This document shows positions 8,067 to 14,698 of a DNA stretch of 37,129 nt, piece by piece. Where the stretch lies: NCBI RefSeq assembly GCF_029868855.1, contig NZ_JARWOV010000305.1, forward strand, positions 1 to 37,129, written 5' to 3'. Each line of letters opens with the position of its first letter. Position 1 is the stretch's first letter. A program made the translations under genes and the position numbers. The notes beneath the pieces are model-generated. The model was not told the origin of the DNA. It was given only the letters and a program-made list of their open reading frames with translations, and did not search any database. The DNA is from Nocardia carnea (GTDB lineage Bacteria > Actinomycetota > Actinomycetes > Mycobacteriales > Mycobacteriaceae).

Positions 8067-9044
8067 GTGTCGGTAGTTCTCGTGCTTCAGGCACGCGGTC
8101 TCGGTGAGCTGCTCACCGCTGTTCCGGCGTTGCGTGCCCTGCGACGGGCCCGGCGCAACGATCATCTCGTCCTCGCCACCCCGCACCGTCTGCGTCCGAT
8201 GGTCGAACTGATCGCCCTGGTGGACGAGATGGTGCCGATCGCCGATCCACAGGGGTTGCGCTGGGACGGACCGCCACCGAAGCTCGCCGTCAACCTGCAC
8301 GGCGACGAGGCCACACCGATCGTGGAACTCGCCAAGACCGGCGCCGAACGTATCCTCACCTACCGCAATCCGGCGTTCCCCGAGATTCCCGGCCCGGCCT
8401 GGCACGACGATCGGCATCCGATCGACCGCTGGTGCCATCTGCTGGAATTCGACGGCATCGGCGCCGACCGGCGCAATCTCGGGCTGGTACCGCCGGTGGC
8501 CACCACGAGCCACCGCGACTGTGTGGTCGTGCACGTCGGCGCGGGCGCCGCCGCGCGACAGTGGCCGGCCGATCGGTACGCCGCGGTGATCCGGCATCTG
8601 CTGGTACTGGGCCACGAGGTGGTCCTCACCGGCGACGAAGGCGATCGCGAACGCGCCCACGGCATCGCTGCCCGGGCGGGGCTGGCCGGGCACCGGGTGC
8701 TCGCCGGTAACCAGAATCTGATCGAATTGTCGGCCACTGTGGCCGAGGCTTCGGCGCTGCTGTGCGGCGATACCGGTGTCGCGCACCTCGCGACCGCGTT
8801 CGGGACGCGCACGGTGCAACTGTTCGGTCCCACCTCCCCCGCGCAGAGCGGCCCGCCCGGGCACCTGCTCAACCGGCACGAGGTGCTGTGGGCAGGCCGG
8901 ACCGGTGACCGCGAGGGCACGGCGCCCGATCCCGGTCTCCTGCAGATCGGTGCCGCCGAGGTGATCGCGGCACTGGACCGGCAGCTGAGCAAGCGCCGCT
9001 CCGAGGCCGGGGTGACCGGCGCCGCGTATCGCCGGGTGGGCTGA
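8067..9044 (+). CDS. Glycosyltransferase family 9 (heptosyltransferase-like) protein
   Basis: This 325-residue cytoplasmic protein resembles ADP-heptose:LPS heptosyltransferases. The N-terminus reads LVLQARGLGELLTAVPALRALRRA, typical of the GT9 fold. The C-terminal half has the donor-site features VVHVGAGAAARQWP (about residues 152-165) and LCGDTGVAHLATAFGTRTVQLFGPTSPAQSGPP. The start is a GTG with AGGAGA 5 nt upstream. Actinomycetes lack LPS, so the acceptor must be something else, such as a cell-wall glycan or small molecule. No other sugar gene is nearby. It is convergent with the ArsR gene, 37 bp away. Confidence 0.88.
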   Translation: MSVVLVLQARGLGELLTAVPALRALRRARRNDHLVLATPHRLRPMVELIALVDEMVPIADPQGLRWDGPPPKLAVNLHGDEATPIVELAKTGAERILTYRNPAFPEIPGPAWHDDRHPIDRWCHLLEFDGIGADRRNLGLVPPVATTSHRDCVVVHVGAGAAARQWPADRYAAVIRHLLVLGHEVVLTGDEGDRERAHGIAARAGLAGHRVLAGNQNLIELSATVAEASALLCGDTGVAHLATAFGTRTVQLFGPTSPAQSGPPGHLLNRHEVLWAGRTGDREGTAPDPGLLQIGAAEVIAALDRQLSKRRSEAGVTGAAYRRVG

Positions 9045-9081
9045 TCGCACATACGGCGCCGGCCGAGCGAGTCGCCCGTTC

Positions 9082-9399
9082 TCACACGCGTCCGCGCGCC
9101 TCGCTCAGCGCGGCGGCGTAGGCGGCGAGGGCGCTCGGCCAGAACTGCTCCAGATAGTCGCGGGCGTCCCCGAGGCCGCGCGGGTCGAGCGAATAGAGCC
9201 GCCGGTTGCCCACCGGGCGCACCATCACCAGGCGCGCTTCGCGCAGTATCCGCAGATGCTGCGATACGGCCGAACTGCTGATCCCCACCTGTTTCGCCAA
9301 CTCACCCACCGAGCGCGGCCCCGAGGGCAATGCTTCGAATATCGCCCGCCGGGTGGGGTCGGCGAGGGCGATCAGCGGCGCAACTCTGTTAGCGACCAC
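9082..9399 (-). CDS. ArsR-family winged-helix transcriptional regulator
   Basis: This 105-residue protein is a small winged helix-turn-helix DNA-binding repressor. The sequence LADPTRRAIFEALPSGPRSVGELAKQVGISSSAVSQHLRILREARLVMVRPVGNRRLYSL is the classic ArsR recognition domain. The metal-binding cysteines of ArsR/SmtB sensors are absent, so it is probably not a metal sensor and belongs to the group often paired with other ligand or partner genes. The start is GTG at 9399. It is divergent from the M23 peptidase gene. Palindromes at 9492-9501 and 9503-9521 in the shared region could be its operators. Confidence 0.9.
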   Translation of the reverse strand: MVANRVAPLIALADPTRRAIFEALPSGPRSVGELAKQVGISSSAVSQHLRILREARLVMVRPVGNRRLYSLDPRGLGDARDYLEQFWPSALAAYAAALSEARGRV

Positions 9400-9491
9400 T
9401 CATACAGTGTCTCCATCGGGCAACCCCTCGGTCAAACCCCCACCGAATGTCTCATTTGCGCAGCTCGACGCGGGAAATTCCAGGCTTCGTT

Positions 9492-9521
9492 ACCGTACGG
9501 TTATAAGCGACCTGGGCTTAT
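9492..9521. promoter_or_regulatory. Paired palindromes in the arsR-M23 divergent region
   Basis: A perfect 10-bp palindrome ACCGTACGGT (9492-9501) is directly followed by ATAAGC-7 nt-GCTTAT (9503-9508 and 9516-9521). The second fits the loose ATA...TAT form of ArsR-family operators. They lie about 100 bp from the arsR-type start and 66 bp from the peptidase start. Operator function is inferred. Confidence 0.4.
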
Positions 9522-9548
9522 GCGCCGAGGGTGACGGTAGCCACATGC

Positions 9549-9579
9549 TTGCTGACTCGGCATGCAAGTCCCCTAGCTT
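9549..9579 (+). promoter_or_regulatory. Putative leaderless promoter of the M23 peptidase gene
   Basis: A TTGCTG -35-like box (9549-9554) and a TAGCTT -10-like box (9574-9579) are separated by 19 bp. The ATG follows the -10 by 7 nt and no Shine-Dalgarno is present. This is the layout of actinobacterial leaderless transcripts. An alternative reading is a structured leader, because GCCGAG (9524-9529) pairs with CTCGGC (9556-9561). Confidence 0.4.
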
Positions 9580-9586
9580 GTAACTC

Positions 9587-10297
9587 ATGCCCGTGACCCT
9601 TCCGTTACCTCTCCGCAAGCTCACGGTGCCGTCGATCGGCCGTCGTCGCGTAACGACGCAGGTTGTCGCCACCACGACTGCGCTCTGTGCCGGTTTCGGC
9701 CTCCTCGCCGCAGGGGCGGATTCCGATAACGAAACGATCAAGAACGTGGCGGCCACCGTGCCCGCGCAGGCCGCCACCGAAGCACCCGCTGAGCAACAGG
9801 CCCGCTCCCACGATCCCGCGGCCTGGGACCCGAACAAGCCCGCTGCGGACAACCAGCCCGTCGCGTTCCCCTTCCCGCCTCCGCCGCCGCCGCGGCCCAC
9901 CACCGTACGGCCCGTCGACGCCATCGTGAGCTCCGGCTTCGGCCCGCGCTGGGGTGCCAACCACTTCGGCATCGACTTCGCCGGCCAGCAGGGTGTGCCG
10001 ATCCGCTCGGTCACCGACGGCGTGGTGATCGAAGCCGGGCCGGCCACCGGTTTCGGCCTGTGGGTGCGCGTCCAGCAGGACGACGGCACTGTCGGCGTGT
10101 ACGGCCATATGCAGGACATCCTGGTCCACGTCGGCCAGCCGGTCCGGGCCGGCGATGTGATCGCCACCGTCGGCAGCCGCGGCCAGTCGACCGGACCGCA
10201 TCTGCACTTCGAGGTGCATCAGCCGGGTGTGGGCAAGATCGACCCGCAGCCGTGGTTCGCCGCGCGCGGCCTCGACGTCATGAACTTCCCGGGCTGA
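9587..10297 (+). CDS. Secreted M23-family peptidoglycan endopeptidase
   Basis: This 236-residue protein is a LytM/M23 metallopeptidase predicted to cut peptide cross-bridges in the cell wall outside the membrane. A basic N-terminus (PSIGRRRVTTQ) and a hydrophobic stretch (about residues 24-43) form a signal peptide or anchor. An Ala- and Pro-rich linker with a run of prolines at about 96-104 follows. The M23 domain covers about 115-225. It holds the zinc ligands His126 and Asp130 (HFGID) and His207 (HLHFE), with catalytic His174 (YGHM) and His205 also present. All catalytic residues are intact, so it should be active. It stands alone, with a hairpin downstream and a divergent ArsR-type regulator upstream. 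Confidence 0.93.
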   Translation: MPVTLPLPLRKLTVPSIGRRRVTTQVVATTTALCAGFGLLAAGADSDNETIKNVAATVPAQAATEAPAEQQARSHDPAAWDPNKPAADNQPVAFPFPPPPPPRPTTVRPVDAIVSSGFGPRWGANHFGIDFAGQQGVPIRSVTDGVVIEAGPATGFGLWVRVQQDDGTVGVYGHMQDILVHVGQPVRAGDVIATVGSRGQSTGPHLHFEVHQPGVGKIDPQPWFAARGLDVMNFPG

Positions 10298-10349
10298 CCC
10301 TACCCACGACCCATACCGACGGCGGGTAACGGTACCCCGGTAGCGGAAC

Positions 10350-10380
10350 CACTCGGTCCCGCAGCGGGACGCACCGAGTG
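10350..10380. terminator. Hairpin downstream of the M23 peptidase gene
   Basis: CACTCGGT (10350-10357) pairs perfectly with ACCGAGTG (10373-10380), enclosing CCCGC-A-GCGGG. There is no T-run after it, so it may be an actinomycete-type I-shaped terminator. It also lies just upstream of the next gene's promoter. Confidence 0.5.
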
Positions 10381-10404
10381 AGGTGCCGTTCCTACCGTCG
10401 GTTC

Positions 10405-11556
10405 ATGTCCGCGTCATCACTTCCCGGCGGGCCGGAAATCTCCGGCCGCCCCACAATCTCCGATCTTCGTCGGGTGATCGGGCGCCTGCACCGGCCATTG
10501 CTGCTCTGTACCGCGGCGATGGCCGGTCTGGTGTTTTTCTGCCTGGTCGCCATGGTTTTCGACGATCGGCGGCTACTCGGCGAATCGGTATGGCTCAAAC
10601 CGATGAAATTCGGGCTGGCCTTCGTCCTGTACACGCTCACCCTGGCCTGGCTGCTCTCGCTGCCCCATAAAGGACAACGTTTCACCTGGTGGCTGGGTTT
10701 CGCGTTCGCGGTCACCGGAATTGTGGACGTGGGATTCGTGGTTCTGCAGGCCGCGCGCGGAACATTCAGCCATTTCAACACCGAAACCGATGCGGTGAAC
10801 GAAATCGGGCAAATGGTCTTCGCCTCCGGTGTTCCGGGTCTTTTCGTTGCGAATCTGCTGATCGCCGTGATCGTTTCGATACGGCCGGGCACCGATCGGC
10901 CGACCGTCTGGGCTGTTCGCGGCGGGCTGGTCATGGCCGTGGTATCGATGGCACTCGGCTACCTGATGGGATTCACCGGCACCCAGCTGACCCGCACCGC
11001 CGACGGCCGGCTGGTGGAACTGGCCGCCGGGCATACCGTTGTCGACCCGGAAACCCGGGCGGCCGTGGGCGCACCGGATGCGGTCACCGGAATGCCGATC
11101 ACGCACTGGAGCACCCTCGGCGGTGACCTGCGGATCCCGCATTTCGTCGGATTGCACGGAATCCAGGTCCTACTGGGCATCGTCGTGCTGCTGGCGTGGT
11201 ACGCGCAGCGGTCCTCCCGGCTCCGCCCGGCCCGCACCCGCAGCCGGCTGGTCGGCGTGGCGATACTGGGCGGGGGTGGTCTGCAGGCGATCACGTTCTG
11301 GCAGGCGATGCGCGGCCAGTCGCTGATTCATCCGGATTCCGTCACACTGCTCGCCGTGCTGGGGCTGGTTCTGCTGGTCACGGTTCTCACCGCGGCGATT
11401 CTGCACGCCGCGCCGGCAGAACCGGTGCGGGGCCGGCCGGCCGGCCGGAATCCGGCACCACGGAAGCCGGTCCCGCGGAATCCGGTCACGGCTGCCACGG
11501 CCGGGGTCAGCGCAACCGTTCGGCGTCCCGGGCCAGTTCCACCAGCACCGCGCTGA
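10405..11556 (+). CDS. Polytopic membrane protein of unknown function
   Basis: I do not recognise this 383-residue protein. It has about eight hydrophobic helices (for example LLLCTAAMAGLVFFCLVAMVF, LVMAVVSMALGYLMGF and VTLLAVLGLVLLVTVLTAAIL). The loop after the fifth helix carries TADGRLVELAAGHTVVDPETR, and two helices contain His or Trp residues (GLHGIQ, TFWQAM). The C-terminal tail is rich in Pro and Arg. A frame is open from a GTG at 10378, but I chose the ATG at 10405. It has no Shine-Dalgarno, and TACCGT (10393-10398) lies 6 nt upstream, as in a leaderless transcript. The 3' end overlaps the convergent zinc-ribbon gene by 50 bp. Confidence 0.8.
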   Translation: MSASSLPGGPEISGRPTISDLRRVIGRLHRPLLLCTAAMAGLVFFCLVAMVFDDRRLLGESVWLKPMKFGLAFVLYTLTLAWLLSLPHKGQRFTWWLGFAFAVTGIVDVGFVVLQAARGTFSHFNTETDAVNEIGQMVFASGVPGLFVANLLIAVIVSIRPGTDRPTVWAVRGGLVMAVVSMALGYLMGFTGTQLTRTADGRLVELAAGHTVVDPETRAAVGAPDAVTGMPITHWSTLGGDLRIPHFVGLHGIQVLLGIVVLLAWYAQRSSRLRPARTRSRLVGVAILGGGGLQAITFWQAMRGQSLIHPDSVTLLAVLGLVLLVTVLTAAILHAAPAEPVRGRPAGRNPAPRKPVPRNPVTAATAGVSATVRRPGPVPPAPR

Positions 11557-11830
11557 GACGCGCGAGCTCGTCGCTACCGGCCCCCTCGTCGATGGCCGTC
11601 GCCACATCTTCGGCGGCGCAGCGTGCCGCGAACCAGCGATCCGCGAGGGCGGTGGCTTCGGCGGCGCTGAGCACCACCGAATCGGCGGGGATACCAGTGC
11701 CCTTCACATTGTTGCGGTGCTCGTACGCGCGCTGGCGGCAGGACTGCCGGCAATACCGGCGCCGCCGCCCCGCTTCCGTATCAACGATTTCCCGACCACA
11801 CCACAGACAGGACTGCAACCGGCGCGACAT
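11507..11830 (-). CDS. Small zinc-ribbon-like protein next to rbpA
   Basis: This 107-residue protein has an N-terminal Cys cluster CLWC ... YCRQSC followed by RQRAYEHR, a pattern seen in small actinobacterial zinc-ribbon proteins (CxxC-x15-17-CxxxC-RQRAY). A longer frame reaches 11908, but the ATG at 11830 starts just before the Cys cluster. TAGGGT lies 8 nt upstream of this ATG with no Shine-Dalgarno, as in a leaderless transcript. The C-terminal half is an Ala-rich helical region with no known motif. From memory, mycobacteria have a small hypothetical gene (Rv2049c) in the same position beside rbpA. The function is unknown, and nucleic-acid binding is only a guess. Its end overlaps the convergent membrane-protein gene. 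Confidence 0.72.
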   Translation of the reverse strand: MSRRLQSCLWCGREIVDTEAGRRRRYCRQSCRQRAYEHRNNVKGTGIPADSVVLSAAEATALADRWFAARCAAEDVATAIDEGAGSDELARLSAVLVELARDAERLR

Positions 11831-12254
11831 GACCCGACACCCTAATAGGCCTTCTCGCAGCAGCACACACCGCACACCGCGCAGAGTTCCCGCGCCGACG
11901 CCGTACAATTACAAGGCTCTCCCGAACTGGGAACGGATCGACCCTCACGAACGTTGACAGGAACAGGGCGCAAAGCCGCCACCGGCACGAACCGCGGGTT
12001 CGTGTGGCGGGGACGGCTCGCAGACGTGACCCGAACGGTCGGCGGAAGGCAACGGCCGGCGACACGCGAACCCACGAGGTTCGCGACAGCACAACCACAG
12101 GGGTCAACCCACCGGTTCGCCCCGGGCGGGTTCCGGTGCACCGCAGCGGATACGCCGAGAGGTGTTTTCCGATCCGGTGATCGGGAACCAGCAACCGGGA
12201 ACCCGCGGACCTGCGCGCGGTAACGCGCCGACAACACAGAGAGGACCTGTACAG
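11831..12254. other. Hairpin-rich intergenic region upstream of rbpA
   Basis: These 424 bases hold the rbpA promoter and leader. CCGCCA (11976-11981) pairs with TGGCGG (12005-12010), and inside it CACGAACC (11986-11993) pairs with GGTTCGTG (11997-12004) over a 3-nt loop. The result is a 14-bp stem with a 4-nt bulge. A second perfect hairpin, CGCGAACC-5 nt-GGTTCGCG, lies at 12065-12085. A TTGACA at 11954-11959 has no matching -10. The region could be a structured leader or an unannotated small RNA. Confidence 0.45.
12198..12222 (+). promoter_or_regulatory. Candidate stress-sigma (ECF-type) promoter of rbpA
   Basis: GGAAC (12198-12202), a 17-bp spacer and GTA (12220-12222) approximate the GGAAC-N16-18-GTT promoters read by SigE/SigH/SigR-type factors, which are known to control rbpA in some actinobacteria. 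The -10 is imperfect. GAGGA at 12241-12245 is the ribosome binding site. Confidence 0.35.
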
Positions 12255-12590
12255 ATGGCAGATCGCGTACTCCGGGGCAGCCGGCTCGGAGCGGTGAGCT
12301 ACGAAACCGACCGCGACCATGATCTGGCTCCGCGCCGGATCGCCCGGTACCGGACCGACAATGGTGAAGAATTCGATGTCCCGTTCGCCGACGATGCCGA
12401 GATCCCGCCGACCTGGCTGTGCAAGAACGGCCAGGAAGGTGTGCTGCTCGAAGGCACCTCGCAGGAGGCCAAGAAGGTGAAGCCGCCGCGCACGCACTGG
12501 GACATGCTGCTGGAGCGGCGCAGTAAAGAAGAGCTCGAGGAGCTGCTCAAGGAGCGCCTGGAGCTGCTCAAGACCCGCCGCCGGGGCTGA
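12255..12590 (+). CDS. rbpA: RNA polymerase-binding protein RbpA
   Basis: This 111-residue protein is RbpA, the actinobacterial factor that binds RNA polymerase and group I/II sigma factors and stabilises the open promoter complex. It begins MADRVLRGSRLGAVSYETDR, has the core RYRTDNGEEFDVPFADDAEIPPTWLCKNG, a basic linker (KKVKPPRT), and ends with the sigma-interacting helix THWDMLLERRSKEELEELLKERLELL. Length and order match the family. The ATG at 12255 is preceded by GAGGA with 9 nt spacing. The frame is open further upstream, but without family similarity. It is convergent with the ABC-2 exporter operon, and a strong terminator lies between them. In some actinobacteria RbpA also contributes to rifampicin tolerance. 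Confidence 0.97.
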   Translation: MADRVLRGSRLGAVSYETDRDHDLAPRRIARYRTDNGEEFDVPFADDAEIPPTWLCKNGQEGVLLEGTSQEAKKVKPPRTHWDMLLERRSKEELEELLKERLELLKTRRRG

Positions 12591-12643
12591 GCCACAGCTT
12601 TCGGGAGTCTCGGTTCGGGCTTTGCCCCGGACACCGGCTGACA

Positions 12644-12680
12644 AGGCCGTACCCGCCGGACGATCCGGCGGGTACGGCCT
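12644..12680. terminator. Bidirectional intrinsic terminator between rbpA and the exporter operon
   Basis: A perfect 17-bp stem (12644-12660 with 12664-12680) closes a 3-nt CGA loop. It is followed by TTGTCGTTT on the plus strand. It sits between convergent genes and can serve the rbpA transcript and perhaps the NRPS-exporter transcript. Confidence 0.9.
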
Positions 12681-12723
12681 TTGTCGTTTCGCTGGCGGAG
12701 CCGGCACGGCACCACCGCAGGGT

Positions 12724-13632
12724 TCAGCGGCTGGCCACCCGGCGGTAGCGCAGCAGCGCCAGCGGTACGGCGATCAGCAGAATCACCACCGAACAGATCA
12801 CGGCGTATTCGACGCAGTGTTCGGCCGGCCATCCGGTCGGCGCCTCGAACGTCGGCGGCGCACTGTTGTCGAACAACTTCCGGCCGGTGGCCGCCACCGC
12901 GGTGATCGGGTTCCATTCGGCAATCGTGCGCAGCGGCCCGGGCAGGGTCTCCGCGGAGATGAACGCCGAGGAGATGAACGACAGCGGGAACAGCCAGATC
13001 AGGCCCGCGCTCTGCGCGACCTCCACATTCGGGGCGAGCAGGCCGGTGAGCGCGCCCACCCACGACATGGCGAACGCGAACAACAGGATCACACCGTAGG
13101 CGAGTGCGGCATCGGCCACACTCCCCTCGATGCTCCAGCCGACGATATATCCGCAGATGGTCATCACCAGCAGACTCAACATGCTCACCACAAGATCCGA
13201 CAACGTCCGGCCCATCAGCACCGCCAGCCGCGACATGGGCAGCGCGCGCATCCGGTCGATGATGCCCTTCTCCAGGTCACCGGCCAACCCGACGGTGGTG
13301 AACGCGGCACTGAACGCGACCGTCTGCGCCATGATCCCGGCGATCAGGAATTCCCGGTACTCACCGCCGCCGAGGGAAGCCCCGAAGACATAGGCGAACA
13401 GGAAGACGAACATCAGCGGCTGCACGGTGGCAGTGACCAGCAGCGTGGGCACCCGCATGATGGTGAGCAGGTTGCGATGCGCGACGATCGCACTGTCGCG
13501 AAAGACCCGCAGCCGGGGCTCGGCAGATTTCGGGATCCGGTGCGAGGCGGGAGCCTGTTCGGTATCCGCGGTGTCCTCCTCGGTCCGGTCGGTGGTTTGG
13601 GTTTTCTCGACCGCCACTTCTGCGGTGCTCAC
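12724..13632 (-). CDS. ABC-2 type exporter permease (DrrB-like)
   Basis: This 302-residue protein is the membrane subunit of a daunorubicin-resistance-type exporter. A soluble N-terminal region of about 50 residues, rich in Glu and Asp, is followed by about six membrane helices. The DrrB-like segment FLIAGIMAQTVAFSAAFTTVGLAGDLEKGIIDRMRALPMSRLAVLMGRTLSDL is the typical central loop. The GTG start overlaps the ATPase stop by 4 bp and has GAGGAG 8 nt upstream. It is the third and last gene of the NRPS operon and would export the NRPS product or give self-resistance. The ATPase pairing is clear, and the cargo is inferred from position. Confidence 0.93.
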   Translation of the reverse strand: MSTAEVAVEKTQTTDRTEEDTADTEQAPASHRIPKSAEPRLRVFRDSAIVAHRNLLTIMRVPTLLVTATVQPLMFVFLFAYVFGASLGGGEYREFLIAGIMAQTVAFSAAFTTVGLAGDLEKGIIDRMRALPMSRLAVLMGRTLSDLVVSMLSLLVMTICGYIVGWSIEGSVADAALAYGVILLFAFAMSWVGALTGLLAPNVEVAQSAGLIWLFPLSFISSAFISAETLPGPLRTIAEWNPITAVAATGRKLFDNSAPPTFEAPTGWPAEHCVEYAVICSVVILLIAVPLALLRYRRVASR

Positions 13633-14618
13633 GACATGATCTCCTCAGGTACATCGCTGGTTTCCGGCTCGGTATCCGGGTTCGCCGGAGTGCCGGTGAG
13701 GGACAGGAAAACGTCGTCGAGGCTGGGCCGGTGCACGCGGGCATCGACGGCCAGCACATCTGCGTCGTCGAGGCGGCGCAGCGCTTCGACCATGGTGCGG
13801 GAACCGTCGGCGACCACCACCGACACCTCGTCGACACTCGCCTCGTGCGCGGGTTCGCCGAGGCCGACATCGGCGAGCACCCGCAGGGCGGGCGCCGGAT
13901 CCTGTCCGGGTGCCAGGGTGACGGTGAGGCGGTCCCCGCCGATCGAGGATTTGAGTTCGTCGGACGAACCGCGGGCGATGACCCGGCCCTTGTCGATCAC
14001 CGTGATCTGATCGGCCAGCCGGTCGGCTTCCTCCAGATACTGGGTGGTCAGCAGAACGGTGGTGCCGTCGCGCACGAGATCACCGATCACCCGCCACATA
14101 TCGGTGCGGGCCCGCGGGTCCAGGCCGGTGGTCGGTTCGTCGAGTACCACCACCGGGGGCCGGGCGATCAGTGCGCCGGCCAGGTCGAGGCGGCGGGTCA
14201 TACCACCGGAATACGTTCCGGCGCGACGGTCGGCCGCATCCTCGAGCCCGAACTGGCCCAGCAGTTCCCGGGCCCGGGCGGCGGCGCTTTCGCGGCTCAT
14301 TCCGTAGAGCCGCGCGACCATGCGCAGGTTCTCGTAGCCGGTGAGATTGGCGTCCACCGCCGCGTACTGGCCGGACAAACCGATCAGGCGCCGGGCGGCC
14401 GCCGGATCGTGCAGCACATCGACCCCTGCGACCCGCACCGTTCCGGCGTTGGGCCGCAAGAGCGTGGTCACGATACGGACCGTGGTGGTTTTACCGGCGC
14501 CGTTGGGTCCGAGCAGACCCATCACGGTGCCGGCGGGTATTTCGAGATCTACATCGTCCAAAACGCGGACCCGGCCGTAGTTCTTCACCAGGCCGGTGAT
14601 CTGTACCGCGGGCTTCAC
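13629..14618 (-). CDS. ABC-2 exporter ATPase (DrrA-like)
   Basis: This 329-residue cytoplasmic ATPase powers the DrrB-like permease. It has Walker A GLLGPNGAGKTTT (about residues 33-45), a Q-loop (LSGQYAAVDANLTGYENL), signature YSGGMTRRLDLAGALI, Walker B VVVLDEPTTGLDPRAR, the switch His-equivalent region TTQYLEEADRLADQI, and the C-terminal extension of DrrA proteins. A long frame runs upstream to 15380 inside the NRPS gene, but the family start is the GTG at 14618, with AAGGAG 8 nt upstream. A GTGA overlap joins it to the permease gene. It starts 56 bp after the NRPS stop, with a large hairpin across that junction. Confidence 0.95.
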   Translation of the reverse strand: MKPAVQITGLVKNYGRVRVLDDVDLEIPAGTVMGLLGPNGAGKTTTVRIVTTLLRPNAGTVRVAGVDVLHDPAAARRLIGLSGQYAAVDANLTGYENLRMVARLYGMSRESAAARARELLGQFGLEDAADRRAGTYSGGMTRRLDLAGALIARPPVVVLDEPTTGLDPRARTDMWRVIGDLVRDGTTVLLTTQYLEEADRLADQITVIDKGRVIARGSSDELKSSIGGDRLTVTLAPGQDPAPALRVLADVGLGEPAHEASVDEVSVVVADGSRTMVEALRRLDDADVLAVDARVHRPSLDDVFLSLTGTPANPDTEPETSDVPEEIMS

Positions 14619-14660
14619 TGAGCGTTCTCCTTCGTTTCGGTACCGGGCTGGGGGCGCGTT

Positions 14661-14698
14661 CTCCGCGCGCACGGTTATGTGCGCAGGTGCGCGCGGAG
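14661..14698 (-). terminator. Large hairpin spanning the NRPS stop codon
   Basis: CTCCGCGCGCAC (14661-14672) pairs perfectly with GTGCGCGCGGAG (14687-14698) around a 14-nt loop that contains the TAA stop of the NRPS gene. There is no T-run downstream. It may attenuate readthrough, protect the mRNA end or set NRPS-to-exporter ratios. Confidence 0.5.

Noticed and set aside
7698..9050. Long minus-strand open frame of 450 codons over the glycosyltransferase gene and riboswitch
   Set aside because: It is antisense to a recognisable GT9 gene and crosses the riboswitch. The protein is low-complexity with no family features.
9480..9586. c-di-AMP (ydaO) riboswitch before the M23 peptidase gene
   Set aside because: This class often precedes cell-wall hydrolase genes in actinobacteria, but its conserved core could not be recognised, so it is mentioned only as an alternative.
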